Origin: Bacillus pumilus
Lineage (GTDB): Bacteria; Bacillota; Bacilli; Bacillales; Bacillaceae
DNA: 64,000 bases
Assembly: GCF_003431975.1 (NCBI RefSeq)
Contig: NZ_CP027116.1
Coordinates: 3,658,001-3,722,000, forward strand
Direction: 5' to 3'
The notes beneath the pieces are model-generated. The model was given only the letters and a program-made list of their open reading frames with translations. It did no database searches and was not told the DNA's origin. Both the position numbers and the translations under genes were made by a program. Of the stretch, positions 1-8,501 are shown one piece after another. Within the stretch, counting starts at the first letter, position 1, and each line of letters begins with the position of its first letter.

Positions 1-1
1 G

Positions 2-1501
2 GCCATGTCTGAAGGGGTTGTCGCTGTCACATCGAATGGAAACAGCGGTCCGAACAGCTGGACAGTTGGTTCTCCCGGTACGTCAAGAGATGCCATTTCA
101 GTCGGAGCAACTCAGCTTCCTTACAGCCTTTACAATGTGAAATTCCCGAACTATTCTACTGCAAAAGTAATGGGCTACTACCAAGAGAGTGATTTAAAAG
201 CACTTGACCAAAAACAAGTCACACTCGTTCAAGCAGGTATCGGTGACGAAAAGGCATTTGAAAACATTGATGTTCAAGGAAAAGTCGCCGTGATTGAACG
301 AGGAGCCATCGCCTTTGTTGATAAAGTCGACAACGCAAAAGCTGCTGGTGCAATCGGCGTTGTGATGTATAACAACACAGATGGAGAAATCCCAGTTGAT
401 GTACCGGGTCTTGCTCTTCCTACCATTAAGCTTTCAAAAGCTGAAGGAACGGCGCTTGTCAAAGCTATTGAGGCTGGAAACAATACAACAACTTTCTCCA
501 TTCAATTTGTCAAAGAACTTAGTGAGCAAGTCGCTGACTTCTCATCTCGCGGACCAGTTGTGGATACGTGGATGATTAAACCTGATTTATCAGCACCTGG
601 TGTGAGTATTGTGAGTACGATCCCAACGCATGATCCTTCTCAGCCTTACGGATATGGCTCTAAGCAAGGAACAAGCATGGCTTCTCCGCATGTGGCAGGA
701 GTTGCAGCAATCATTAAGCAAGCAAAACCATCGTACTCAACGGAACAAATCAAAGCATTGCTAATGAATACAGCAGAAAAACTATTTGACGCAAACGGCA
801 GCCCATTCCCTCATAACACTCAAGGGACAGGCAGTGTTCGCATCATTGAAGCACTCCAAGCGTCTTCAATCGTTTCTGACGCCAGCTATTCTTACGGCAC
901 ATTCTTGAAAGAAAAAGGCGTTCAAATCAAAACGAAGAAATTCAAGGTAAAAAACCTTTCAAAAGCACCGAAAACGTATACCATTGATTACAAATTCGAT
1001 GGCAGCGGCATTCGTACAAACGGAACGAAAAAAATCACTGTCAAAGGAAATTCAACTGGGTCCTTTACGTCTGCGGTACAGGTGAAATACGGTAAAACCA
1101 AAAAAGGAACATACCAAGGCAGCATCACCCTTCGCGAAAATGGCAGAAAGGTCACAGAGATCCCAACTTTATTGATTGTTAAAGAGCCTGATTACCCGCG
1201 CGTCACCTCGGTTTCCGTAGAGCCGGATAACCGTGCTGGAAGCTATGTCATCAGCAGCTATCTGCCTGGCGGCGCTGAGAATCTTGCATTTCTCGTTTAC
1301 TCGACAGATGGAGAATATTTAGGTGAAGCAGGAGTTTATCAACATGTTGATAAAGGAGAGCACCGAGTGAAGTGGAATGGTACGATCAATCAAGGCCAAA
1401 AGCTCGCGTCTGGTGAATATACAATGCTGGCTTATGCAAGTTTGAAAGGGAAATCAGACACTGTTCAAACGAAAGAACCTTTCGAAATTTACCCTGAATA
1501 A
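2..1501 (+). CDS. vpr: Minor extracellular serine protease Vpr (3' part; 5' end outside window)
   Basis: This is the C-terminal part of a secreted subtilase that degrades extracellular protein; the reading frame is open through the left edge, so the signal peptide, propeptide and catalytic Asp/His are missing. Visible are the oxyanion-hole region (SNGNSGP at the very start), a protease-associated insert over about residues 60-170, and the catalytic serine in GTSMASPHVAG near residue 224. A C-terminal region of about 200 residues follows. The insert and the long C-terminal extension are typical of Vpr. Downstream ywcH and nfrA match the B. subtilis neighbourhood. The internal ATG at 5 is not a real start. 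Confidence 0.93.
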   Translation, partial: AMSEGVVAVTSNGNSGPNSWTVGSPGTSRDAISVGATQLPYSLYNVKFPNYSTAKVMGYYQESDLKALDQKQVTLVQAGIGDEKAFENIDVQGKVAVIERGAIAFVDKVDNAKAAGAIGVVMYNNTDGEIPVDVPGLALPTIKLSKAEGTALVKAIEAGNNTTTFSIQFVKELSEQVADFSSRGPVVDTWMIKPDLSAPGVSIVSTIPTHDPSQPYGYGSKQGTSMASPHVAGVAAIIKQAKPSYSTEQIKALLMNTAEKLFDANGSPFPHNTQGTGSVRIIEALQASSIVSDASYSYGTFLKEKGVQIKTKKFKVKNLSKAPKTYTIDYKFDGSGIRTNGTKKITVKGNSTGSFTSAVQVKYGKTKKGTYQGSITLRENGRKVTEIPTLLIVKEPDYPRVTSVSVEPDNRAGSYVISSYLPGGAENLAFLVYSTDGEYLGEAGVYQHVDKGEHRVKWNGTINQGQKLASGEYTMLAYASLKGKSDTVQTKEPFEIYPE

Positions 1502-1515
1502 ATGTGAATCACAAG

Positions 1516-1554
1516 AAAAGCCTTGCTTGAGCGAATATGCTCATCAAGGCTTTT
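1516..1554 (+). terminator. vpr rho-independent terminator
   Basis: Long inverted repeat AAAAGCCTTG...CAAGGCTTTT with an inner GAGC/GCTC stem, just after the vpr stop and ending in a short T run. Confidence 0.85.
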
Positions 1555-1582
1555 CGATCATATATGGAGGAAAGAGAGATTG

Positions 1583-1810
1583 ATGTTGATATTGCTATGG
1601 ATCGTTTCTTTTTTTACTGCTTTTTTTCTAACGATCACCTTGGTGTATTTTCTCACCCTTTTACATGCGAAACATCCTCGTCCTTTTCATCAAGCATGCG
1701 AGCTGACGGTCTATGTATCCTTCATTTACCCGCTTAGTTTGCTGGTGACAGCCACGTTTTTGTTCATCATGATGCTCATTTTCCCCTTTTACTGGCTGCG
1801 CGGACGATAA
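1583..1810 (+). CDS. Small two-helix membrane protein, function unknown
   Basis: A 75-aa hydrophobic protein with two predicted membrane segments (about residues 3-27 and 44-70) separated by a short loop with basic residues (HAKHPRPFHQ), and a basic tail (WLRGR). A GGAGG site at 1566-1570 serves either ATG 1583 or TTG 1580. A start further upstream would overlap the vpr terminator and is unlikely. It converges with ywcH. I do not recognise the family; a short ywcI-type protein lies near vpr in B. subtilis, but I cannot confirm the relationship. Confidence 0.6.
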   Translation: MLILLWIVSFFTAFFLTITLVYFLTLLHAKHPRPFHQACELTVYVSFIYPLSLLVTATFLFIMMLIFPFYWLRGR

Positions 1811-1821
1811 ACATACATACG

Positions 1822-2823
1822 TTATGCATCAAAGGCTTCTTTTAATAAACGATACGATGTGAGCCGGTCTTGCATGTGGTGAGTAATCGTCACAGCGATC
1901 ACTTCATTTGTACGATACGCTTTCGCTAGTGCCGTCAGCTGTTTTTTCACAGAAGATGGCGTTCCAACCACCATCCTTTGACGATTGGCAGCCACTCGTT
2001 TTTGTTCATATGGACTGTAGGAATAAGCTTGTGCGGCTTCATATGAAGGAAAGCCCCTAAGGTTTTGCCCCTGTTCATTGGCAAGCAGAGATAAATCTAA
2101 GCTAACTGCCAGTTTTTCTGCGTGCTCCTCTGTTTCAGCACATAACACGAAAACTGCCACACTGACGCGCGGCTCAGCACCGAATGCTGAAGGTTCAAAG
2201 CGGTTGATATACTGCGCTACTGAGTCTTCTCCGCCTTCGCCATTGATAAAGAGAGCAAACGTATAGCCTGCACCTGCTTTCGCCGCTAGCCTCGCACTCT
2301 CTCCAGAGGAACCAAGCATCCATACCTCTGGTGCAGTCTCTACCTTCGGAGAAGCGGTTAAATGAGGCAGCGGGTAAAATTCATCCGCTAGGTCATGTAA
2401 ATAGACCTTCAACTCTTCTACCTGCTCAGGATATTGATCACCTAGACGTTTTCGTTCACCGTTATGAAGGGCAATGGAGGAGATCGGCATACCACCGGGA
2501 GCACGTCCAATGCCAAGATCGATTCTGCCAGGAGACAGTGCTTCTAGAACCCTGAAGTTCTCTGCTACTTTATAGGCGCTATAGTGAGGCAGCATCACAC
2601 CGCCTGAGCCAATACGTATGTGTGATGTAACGGCTGATAAATGGCCAAGAAGCACCTCTGGACTCGATCCTGCAAGCCGATTTGAAAAGTGATGCTCTGA
2701 TACCCAAAATCGGTGATAGCCCCACTTCTCTGCCTGCTTTGCCAATTCAACTGTTTGCTTCAATGCCTCAGCAGGTGTTGCCTCTCCGATCAACGGAGAT
2801 TGATCCAGTATGCTTAATTTCAT
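1822..2823 (-). CDS. ywcH: Luciferase-like monooxygenase YwcH
   Basis: A 333-aa bacterial-luciferase-fold flavin monooxygenase (LLM family), cytoplasmic, substrate unknown. N-terminal KLSILDQSPL and the WVSEHHF segment are typical of this FMN-using single-component subgroup. The ATG at 2823 has an AGAGGTG ribosome site; an upstream in-frame ATG lies ahead of it and is not used. It sits downstream of the flavin reductase nfrA on the same strand, as in B. subtilis, where the two are cotranscribed. Reduced flavin from NfrA could feed this enzyme (inference). Confidence 0.9.
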   Translation of the reverse strand: MKLSILDQSPLIGEATPAEALKQTVELAKQAEKWGYHRFWVSEHHFSNRLAGSSPEVLLGHLSAVTSHIRIGSGGVMLPHYSAYKVAENFRVLEALSPGRIDLGIGRAPGGMPISSIALHNGERKRLGDQYPEQVEELKVYLHDLADEFYPLPHLTASPKVETAPEVWMLGSSGESARLAAKAGAGYTFALFINGEGGEDSVAQYINRFEPSAFGAEPRVSVAVFVLCAETEEHAEKLAVSLDLSLLANEQGQNLRGFPSYEAAQAYSYSPYEQKRVAANRQRMVVGTPSSVKKQLTALAKAYRTNEVIAVTITHHMQDRLTSYRLLKEAFDA

Positions 2824-2846
2824 CGTGCTACACCTCTTACAGAAAG

Positions 2847-2870
2847 CCCCCTCTCTCAATCGAAAGGGGG
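2847..2870 (-). terminator. Intercistronic hairpin between nfrA and ywcH
   Basis: CCCCCT...AGGGGG inverted repeat in the 56-bp gap. There is no long T run on the minus strand, so it may attenuate or stabilise rather than end the nfrA transcript. Confidence 0.5.
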
Positions 2871-2879
2871 ATTCCTTAT

Positions 2880-3629
2880 TTATTTTCGATTAAAGCCCTT
2901 CTCTTTGACAAATTCTCCAAGGAAGGCACGCTTTGGCTGGCTAAAGCCGCGAAGCATCTGCTCGGACCAAGTATCTTTTCTTTCACCGTTTGTTCGTTCT
3001 TCATAATACGAGGAAATGCGATCATCGTATTCCTTTAAATAACGATCCACATGCGCTTCATCTTGCTGATATGAATTTTCATGATAAATAAGTTCAACTG
3101 GCAGACGTTCCTTTTGTGACGATTGACTGGCTGGATGTCCGACAACCAGACCAAACAACGGCAGCACATAAGATGGCGTTTCAAGTAATTCAGAGACTTC
3201 TCTCAGTTGATTACGCAGACCGCCAATGTAGCAGATCCCAAACCCCATTGATTCTGCGGCTACACTCATATTTTGCGCAGCCAGCGCCGCATCAATGACG
3301 CTAATGAGAAAGGCTTCCGTATTCTCAAGCGCCTCCTGATGATTTTTCCCTGCTTTTTTTGCAATATCATCATGGCGTTTCAAGTCTGCACAGAAGACAA
3401 AGAAATGCCCATTCTTCTCAACGTATGGCTGATTCCCAGCCAGTTCCGCAAGCTTGGCCTTCTTCTTCTGATCTGTGACACCAATCATACTGTACGCCTG
3501 TACATAGCTTGATGTCGAAGCAGCCTGTGCACTTTTGATGAGTGTCAGTACCTCTTCTTCGGACAAACGCTCGTCTGTAAACGAACGGATGGACCGATGA
3601 TTTAATATCGTTTCTATTGTTTTATTCAA
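2880..3629 (-). CDS. nfrA: FMN-containing NADPH oxidoreductase NfrA
   Basis: A 249-aa nitroreductase-family enzyme that reduces flavins and nitro compounds with NADPH and is linked to stress in Bacillus. The N-terminus NKTIETILNHRSIRSFTDE contains the HRSIRSF phosphate-binding motif; AAQNMSVAAESMGFGICYIGG is the second flavin-contacting stretch. A TTG at 3629 is chosen because GGAGG lies 8 nt upstream and the protein then begins where known NfrA proteins begin; the alternative ATG would add ten residues including the ribosome site. It heads an nfrA-ywcH pair. Confidence 0.92.
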   Translation of the reverse strand: MNKTIETILNHRSIRSFTDERLSEEEVLTLIKSAQAASTSSYVQAYSMIGVTDQKKKAKLAELAGNQPYVEKNGHFFVFCADLKRHDDIAKKAGKNHQEALENTEAFLISVIDAALAAQNMSVAAESMGFGICYIGGLRNQLREVSELLETPSYVLPLFGLVVGHPASQSSQKERLPVELIYHENSYQQDEAHVDRYLKEYDDRISSYYEERTNGERKDTWSEQMLRGFSQPKRAFLGEFVKEKGFNRK

Positions 3630-3709
3630 TTCGAAGACCTCCTTCACTTCTACTATCATAAGACAAAGACATATGGCTTTTCAAAAATAAAAACTCATAT
3701 GAAAAAAGA

Positions 3710-3727
3710 CAGTCTATTCTTAGACTG
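3710..3727. repeat. Stem-loop repeat, copy A (left of the 120-bp element)
   Basis: CAGTCTA-ttct-TAGACTG hairpin. The 21-base string from 3710 to 3730 recurs exactly at 3909-3929 with the same loop. The copy lies directly against the left end of the 3731-3850 element. Confidence 0.8.
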
Positions 3728-3730
3728 CCC

Positions 3731-3850
3731 CAGCGTGTAGACAAACCCTCGCATTCGGTGTCAGTCCTGTGCGCTGGTGCTCACGAATGTCAAATTCGCT
3801 CCGCGCCAGTGCTCGTCCTTCCTAGACTGCAAAGGTTTTCTATCACGCTG
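3731..3850. repeat. Putative MITE-like structured element with IS-like ends
   Basis: A 120-bp segment bounded by CAGCGTG and its exact inverse CACGCTG. The left end CAGCGTGTAGACAAACCC matches the left end of the IS at 5964 at 15 of 18 positions (CAG...GTAGACAAACCC). The interior has nested inverted arms (GCGCTGG/CGCCAG, CGAAT/ATTCG) and no coding potential. Interpretation as a non-autonomous element mobilised by an IS1182-type transposase is inference. Confidence 0.5.
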
Positions 3851-3857
3851 AAAAGAA

Positions 3858-3896
3858 GACAAAGGACTAAAATAAAGATCATTTTAGCCCTTTGTC
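3858..3896 (-). terminator. Hairpin of a dispersed terminator-like family
   Basis: GACAAAGGACTAAAAT / ATTTTAGCCCTTTGTC, 16-bp arms with one mismatch and a 7-base loop, in the gap after rodA. Nearly the same right arm occurs at 33361-33376 after the phr gene. Confidence 0.6.
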
Positions 3897-3906
3897 AACA
3901 ATCTGA

Positions 3907-3928
3907 GGCAGTCTATTCTTAGACTGCC
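3907..3928 (-). terminator. rodA terminator hairpin (stem-loop repeat, copy B)
   Basis: GGCAGTCTA-ttct-TAGACTGCC, a perfect 9-bp stem close behind the rodA stop. It repeats the stem-loop at 3710. Confidence 0.6.
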
Positions 3929-3937
3929 CTTACTTTT

Positions 3938-5149
3938 TTATTTAAATAAATAGCTTTGATATTTCGTTAATTGAACACTTGCGTTATAAGCGATTCCGAA
4001 ACCAATGAGAACAGATAAGACGGAGCTGCCTCCGAAGCTGATAAACAGGAGCGGAATCCCTGTTACAGGCATTACACCTATGTTCATCCCAATGTTCTGG
4101 AACGTATGAATCACAATCAGTGCTGTATATCCAACACAGAAGAATGATGCAAATCGGCTATATGGATGGATGCGATCGATCAGCACGACAAGCCGGTAGA
4201 TCAAGAAGAAGAACATGATCACAACAAACGCACAGCCGACAAAGCCAAAGGCTTCTCCTATAATCGAGAAAATCATATCTGTTTGTGCTTCAGGAACATA
4301 GACTTTTAAGTTTTTAACCCCATTCCCAAAAATCTGTCCAGCACCAATGGCCATAATGGCTTGGTCTACTTGATATTTATCAGACCCAGAAGCATCCTGT
4401 GTCTGCGCTTGGTTGGCTGACGTAGATTGATCAGGCAGCCAAGCAGTAATCCGGTTAATCTGATACTGCTGAATACCGATTGTTTTCGCAACATCAGGGA
4501 AGAGAATGATCACGGCTAACACAGCGGCAATTAAAAGCACAACCACGGAACCAATGAGAGAGATCAATTTCCAATTGACTCCTGATAAAAACACCATCAC
4601 GACCACAATAAACATACAGACAGCTGCCGTCCCTGCATCCTGTAAGAAGATCAGTCCAACTGGGACAGCTGCCACTCCGGCAATTTTTAATAGAAGGAAG
4701 ATATCATCTTCTAATGTCCGTTTTCCTCTAGGGCTTGATTTTCCAATGACAGATGCGAGCATCATAATCAAACCTATTTTCATGAACTCTGAAGGCTGAA
4801 GTGTCCCAACCCCCGGTATCACAAACCAGCTTTTTGCACCATTTTTAATTGGGGCAAAATCATGACCTCCGATTTGTGCAGGAGCGATTTTCAGAAAAAT
4901 TAACAGCAAAATGCCGCCTATAAAAATATATAAGCTCAGTTTTTCTAATTGCTCTAAGTCAAAATAATTAATGGCTACAATACATATGACCCCGACCATG
5001 TAGTAAATAATCTGCCTCGTCCATGCATTAGTTCCATACTGCCCAAACTGACCCGCAGCATATATCGCAATGACACTGATGGCAAAGAAGGCGAAAAATA
5101 TAAAAATCAAATCCCCTTGATAGTAAGGAGATGTATTCTGCTTGTTCAT
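3938..5149 (-). CDS. rodA: Rod-shape SEDS glycosyltransferase RodA
   Basis: A 403-aa polytopic membrane protein of the SEDS family (RodA/FtsW/SpoVE), the peptidoglycan glycosyltransferase of lateral wall synthesis that acts with class B PBPs and MreBCD. About ten membrane helices are visible. Family signatures include [16 protein letters not shown], the [10 protein letters not shown] segment, and the C-terminal [20 protein letters not shown]. An AAGGGTGG site precedes the ATG. It lies between nfrA and ywcE as in B. subtilis, transcribed on its own. Confidence 0.95.
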   Translation of the reverse strand: MNKQNTSPYYQGDLIFIFFAFFAISVIAIYAAGQFGQYGTNAWTRQIIYYMVGVICIVAINYFDLEQLEKLSLYIFIGGILLLIFLKIAPAQIGGHDFAPIKNGAKSWFVIPGVGTLQPSEFMKIGLIMMLASVIGKSSPRGKRTLEDDIFLLLKIAGVAAVPVGLIFLQDAGTAAVCMFIVVVMVFLSGVNWKLISLIGSVVVLLIAAVLAVIILFPDVAKTIGIQQYQINRITAWLPDQSTSANQAQTQDASGSDKYQVDQAIMAIGAGQIFGNGVKNLKVYVPEAQTDMIFSIIGEAFGFVGCAFVVIMFFFLIYRLVVLIDRIHPYSRFASFFCVGYTALIVIHTFQNIGMNIGVMPVTGIPLLFISFGGSSVLSVLIGFGIAYNASVQLTKYQSYLFK

Positions 5150-5625
5150 GAACTAACCACCCTTATTACAAAACATAAAAGCCCTTATTTATATTAGATT
5201 GAAATTTTCACAAAAGCAACTCACCTTAAATATGACGGAAGATACTGCCGAAAGGTTCCAATCAATTTTCAAAAAATGAAATACTTTTCATCCTAACAAT
5301 AGGAAAATATTCCTCTACACGCTTATCAAGCAACCGATCATGAGTCCTTTAAAAAGATTATTTTACAGATTTTAAGGGGAAAATTCAATGACCTATGTGG
5401 CGATATGACAAGCAATATCGTGCCAGTGTACGGTATACGGAGGGAAAAAGAAAAAAACCGTTTTTTACGGAATAAGGCCCATTTTCCAATTATTGCGTTT
5501 ACTTCAAAGTCAATTGTGGTATAATACTTGTAACAAAATGTTCACATTATCTCCTAAAAACAGACACAATTGCATCCTGACCTCTCATTTGATTTGAACA
5601 TCAACTTACAAAGGAGTTGGATACG
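5150..5625. promoter_or_regulatory. Divergent rodA/ywcE intergenic region
   Basis: 476 bp without a credible ORF. A candidate sigma-A promoter for ywcE has TTTACT at 5498-5503, 16 bp, then TATAAT at 5520-5525. The remainder is AT-rich and presumably carries the rodA promoter, which I could not place. Confidence 0.5.
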
Positions 5626-5892
5626 ATGGATATGTTCTTTGCGTACCTATGTATTGCAACGGCTACACCCCTGTTTTTATGGCTTGAAAACAGAAAAATT
5701 GCACTAGCTTCAATTCCACCTATTATGATTATGTGGATTTTCTTCGGTCTTTACATGACAAGCAGTTTATCTCCAGCAGGACATACCTTCATGATCGCAT
5801 TCTTTGCCATTAACGTGATTTTGGCACACATTGCAGCGTTCCTCATTTATGGACTTCCATTCATTCGCAAAAGATTTAGCAGCACCAGATAA
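5626..5892 (+). CDS. ywcE: Holin-like spore morphogenesis protein YwcE
   Basis: An 88-aa membrane protein beginning MDMFFAYL with three membrane segments and a short charged C-terminus. In B. subtilis YwcE is a holin-like protein needed for normal spore morphology and germination and is controlled by AbrB. AAGGAG at 5611-5616 fits the ATG at 5626; a TTG three codons earlier would be too close. It lies between rodA and qox as expected, but the IS at 5964 now separates it from qoxD and splits its terminator. Confidence 0.88.
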   Translation: MDMFFAYLCIATATPLFLWLENRKIALASIPPIMIMWIFFGLYMTSSLSPAGHTFMIAFFAINVILAHIAAFLIYGLPFIRKRFSSTR

Positions 5893-5934
5893 ATTACGCT
5901 CCCCCTAATGGAAGCGTTATCAACGCTATGATAA

Positions 5935-5963
5935 AAACCACTCACCTTAAAGATGAGTGGTTT
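5935..5963. repeat. 29-bp stem-loop direct repeat, left copy (former shared terminator)
   Basis: AAACCACTCA...TGAGTGGTTT hairpin, identical over 29 bp to 7469-7497. It is preceded by an A run that gives the minus-strand U tract, and followed at once by the IS end CAGACCG. It looks like a target-site duplication of a bidirectional terminator. Confidence 0.85.
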
Positions 5964-5975
5964 CAGACCGTAGAC

Positions 5976-6014
5976 AAACCCCACCTTTACTTCAAGTAAA
6001 AGTGGGGTTTTCAC
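5976..6014. terminator. IS-internal terminator
   Basis: AAACCCCAC...GTGGGGTTTT with an inner GTAAA/TTTAC stem, just downstream of the transposase stop. It can stop transcripts in both directions near the left end. Confidence 0.7.
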
Positions 6015-6041
6015 ATTTTTTTGATAAAAACATCATGTGTT

Positions 6042-7397
6042 TTACGCTGGACATGGTCCTTTCCATGTCCAGTTTGCTAGCTTTTTGAGATTCATGGCAG
6101 CGAAAGTAAGCATCGCCTGCATTGAAACTTTTTTGAGTCCACGAAGTTTCGTCCAACGCATACCATGCTTTTCTTTTGCATCCGCAAAAACGCGTTCTAT
6201 TGTTTCTTTCCGTTTTGCATAAATGTCTTTATTCATTTGTGTCAGTCTCAGATGGTCTGCTTCATCTAGATAGTCCTGCCAAATATGCCGATGAATTTGT
6301 TTGGTGTGATTTTGACTTTGTGTACATTTATCTAAATATGAGCAGGACTTACATATCTCTGAATCAGACGCATATTGCTTATAGCCTTCTCTAGTCGTTG
6401 TACGATAAGAGAGAATTTGCCCGTTGGGGCAAATGTAACAATCAAAATATGCATCATATACGTATTCACTCTTTTTCAAATAACCAGCTTTTGTTCTTGG
6501 ACGAGTGTAAGGCATGACAGGTCTTATCTCTTGATCCATTAAAAACTTAGCGAGATAAGGTGTTTTATATCCCGCATCTACTGCGACTACATTTGGTTTT
6601 CCGACTTTCTCTGATACCTCTGATACGAGTGAATCCAACATACGACTATCATGAACATTTCCGCCTGTGACCAACGAGCCTAAAATAAATCCTTTTGAAT
6701 CACAAGCTGTATGAAATGAATAAGCAAATGACTTTTCACGTTCATCCTTTACATAGTAGCCACTTTCTGGGTCAGTCGTGCTAACTTTAACTTCTTTTGT
6801 TTCTTCTTTATTCTGTAGGGGTAAGGGCTTTTTTCCATGTTCTTCACGATCAATATTGATCTCCTCATGGAGCTGATTTTGATAACTTCTCGTCTCTACT
6901 CGAACGACTTTCTTTTCAAGTTTCTTCTTATTGGCATTCGCCTTGACATGAGTGGAATCAATGAAGGCAATTGAAGGGTCAACAAACCCTTTTTTCATCG
7001 CTTCTCTTAAGATTCGATAAAAAATTTGTTCAAATAAATCTGTATCGTGGAAGCGTCTCACGTAGTTTTTACCGAAGGTAGAAAAGTGCGGGATTTTCTC
7101 CGAAAACCCATATCCAATAAACCAACGATAAGCCACGTTAGTTTCAATTTCTTTAATGGTTTGACGCATAGAGCGAATACCAAATAGATATTGGATTAAG
7201 ACCATCTTAATGAGAACAACAGGATCAACACTTGGTCTACCATTGTCGGAACTATAATGATCTTTGACAAGATCATAAATGAAGTCAAAATCGATTGCTT
7301 GATCTATTTTCCGTACAAGATGATCTTGAGGCACTAATTCATCTAAAGCCACTACTTCTAATTGGTTTCGTCTTTCTTCTTCACGTTTGGATAACAT
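6042..7397 (-). CDS. IS1182-family DDE transposase
   Basis: A 451-aa transposase with an N-terminal DUF772-type region (LVPQDHLVRKID, GRPSVDPVVLIKMVLIQYLFG) and a DDE catalytic core. Likely catalytic acids are Asp in IDSTHVKANA, Asp in VAVDAGYKTP and Glu in ETIERVFADAKEKHGMR. A cysteine cluster (CPNGQ, CKSCSYLDKC) lies in between. ATG at 7397 is chosen for its GGGGG site; ATG 7403 abuts that site. No frameshift or stop is present, so the element may be active. A TATAAT on the minus strand (7429-7434 region) may be its promoter. Confidence 0.93.
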   Translation of the reverse strand: MLSKREEERRNQLEVVALDELVPQDHLVRKIDQAIDFDFIYDLVKDHYSSDNGRPSVDPVVLIKMVLIQYLFGIRSMRQTIKEIETNVAYRWFIGYGFSEKIPHFSTFGKNYVRRFHDTDLFEQIFYRILREAMKKGFVDPSIAFIDSTHVKANANKKKLEKKVVRVETRSYQNQLHEEINIDREEHGKKPLPLQNKEETKEVKVSTTDPESGYYVKDEREKSFAYSFHTACDSKGFILGSLVTGGNVHDSRMLDSLVSEVSEKVGKPNVVAVDAGYKTPYLAKFLMDQEIRPVMPYTRPRTKAGYLKKSEYVYDAYFDCYICPNGQILSYRTTTREGYKQYASDSEICKSCSYLDKCTQSQNHTKQIHRHIWQDYLDEADHLRLTQMNKDIYAKRKETIERVFADAKEKHGMRWTKLRGLKKVSMQAMLTFAAMNLKKLANWTWKGPCPA

Positions 7398-7468
7398 GTT
7401 CATCCCCCACAGACTTGTGTTATTACCCTTATTATACAAAAAAGCTTGTAGACTTTGTCTACAAGCTG

Positions 7469-7497
7469 AAACCACTCACCTTAAAGATGAGTGGTTT
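7469..7497. repeat. 29-bp stem-loop direct repeat, right copy
   Basis: Identical to 5935-5963. On the plus strand it is followed by TTTTTT; on the minus strand (qoxD side) the hairpin runs directly into the IS end, so qoxD has lost its U tract. Confidence 0.85.
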
Positions 7498-7501
7498 TTT
7501 A

Positions 7502-7882
7502 TTATTTCTCTGAATGCTCCGAGTGCTTTGGTGCAGATGGTGAATAACCATCTTTACTGTTCTCTCCGTGGCTGTAGTGAGCCGCAAAGATCCAAACAGA
7601 TCCGATAACGAAGATAATCGCACAGAACAGACCAAACAATGTATTTCCGACTTGAACAGTTCCGTTCTCGCTTTCTGTCATGTGCATAAACATGAATAGC
7701 TGCAAGAACGCTTGAATAAATGCAAAACCAAAGATAATCCATAGTTTTGCGGAACTGCCAATTTCAGCTCCAATGGCAATCCAAAATGCTAAGACTGTTA
7801 GCACAATGGATAGGATGAAGCCAACTACGTGTTTCCAAGGGAAGTGTTCGTGCTCTGCTGAGGAATGTGTTTTTCCAGCCAT
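7502..7882 (-). CDS. qoxD: Cytochrome aa3 quinol oxidase subunit IV
   Basis: A 126-aa membrane protein with three helices and the FMFMHMTESENG motif typical of heme-copper oxidase subunit IV; it helps assemble or stabilise the menaquinol:O2 oxidoreductase in the cytoplasmic membrane. The tail is rich in His, Ser and Lys. A GGGGGG run lies upstream of the start. It is the last gene of qoxABCD, one base after the qoxC stop. Its terminator has been altered by the adjacent IS. Confidence 0.95.
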   Translation of the reverse strand: MAGKTHSSAEHEHFPWKHVVGFILSIVLTVLAFWIAIGAEIGSSAKLWIIFGFAFIQAFLQLFMFMHMTESENGTVQVGNTLFGLFCAIIFVIGSVWIFAAHYSHGENSKDGYSPSAPKHSEHSEK

Positions 7883-7883
7883 A

Positions 7884-8501
7884 TCACAAAAGCCCCCCTA
7901 ATCCGATCAAGTAAACAGCTGTGAAGATGAAAATCCATACAACATCAAGGAAATGCCAGTATAGACTTGAGATAAAAATCTTCGCTGCTGTTTGTGGAGT
8001 TAATCCACGTTTTTTAATTTGGAACAAGACCCCGGTAATCCAGAAGATACCGATCGATACGTGTAATCCGTGAGTTCCTAAGAGTACAAAGAATGCAGAC
8101 CAATACGCACTTGTATGAATGCTCGCACCCTCATGCACATAATGGAAGAACTCAAAAATCTCAAAGCCAACGAAGCCTGCGCCTAGAAGCAGTGTTAGAA
8201 TCGTCCAAATGACAACCCCTTTTGTACTTCCACGGCGCATTTCATGAACGGCAATCCCACATGTGAATGAACTAACCAATAGCAGGAATGTCATGATCAA
8301 TACAAGTTTCATATCAAACAGCTCAGCTGGTAAAACGCCACCAGCTGTTCTGCCATGAAGAACAAAGTAGGTCGCAAAAAGTGTTGAGAATAACACGATT
8401 TCCGCGCCAAGGAATATCCAGAAACCAAGGATGTTTAAACGTCCTGTTTCAGACTGATATTCAAGCGGTGCATTTGCATAGCTGCTATCATTATGTCCCA
8501 T
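7884..8501 (-). CDS. qoxC: Cytochrome aa3 quinol oxidase subunit III
   Basis: A 205-aa five-helix protein with LGFWIFLGAEIVLFSTLFATYFVL and GTHGLHVSIGIFW, hallmarks of oxidase subunit III. Its ATG shares one base with the qoxB stop (TAATG), implying translational coupling. It carries no metal centres and stabilises the proton-pumping core. Confidence 0.96.
   Translation of the reverse strand: MGHNDSSYANAPLEYQSETGRLNILGFWIFLGAEIVLFSTLFATYFVLHGRTAGGVLPAELFDMKLVLIMTFLLLVSSFTCGIAVHEMRRGSTKGVVIWTILTLLLGAGFVGFEIFEFFHYVHEGASIHTSAYWSAFFVLLGTHGLHVSIGIFWITGVLFQIKKRGLTPQTAAKIFISSLYWHFLDVVWIFIFTAVYLIGLGGLL

Larger units (their letters stand above)
5964..7468 (-). mobile_element. IS1182-family insertion sequence, about 1.5 kb
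   Basis: Ends CAGACCGTAGACAAA (left) and, read inward on the other strand, CAGCTTGTAGACAAA (right): 12 of 15 positions match. A 29-bp direct repeat of a terminator stem-loop flanks it. The interior holds one intact transposase, an internal terminator near the left end and a palindrome (AGCTTGTAGAC/GTCTACAAGCT) near the right end. The exact end bases are uncertain because the flanking repeat is itself palindromic. The gene order ywcE-qoxD is otherwise intact, so this is an insertion into an ancestral gap. Confidence 0.9.
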
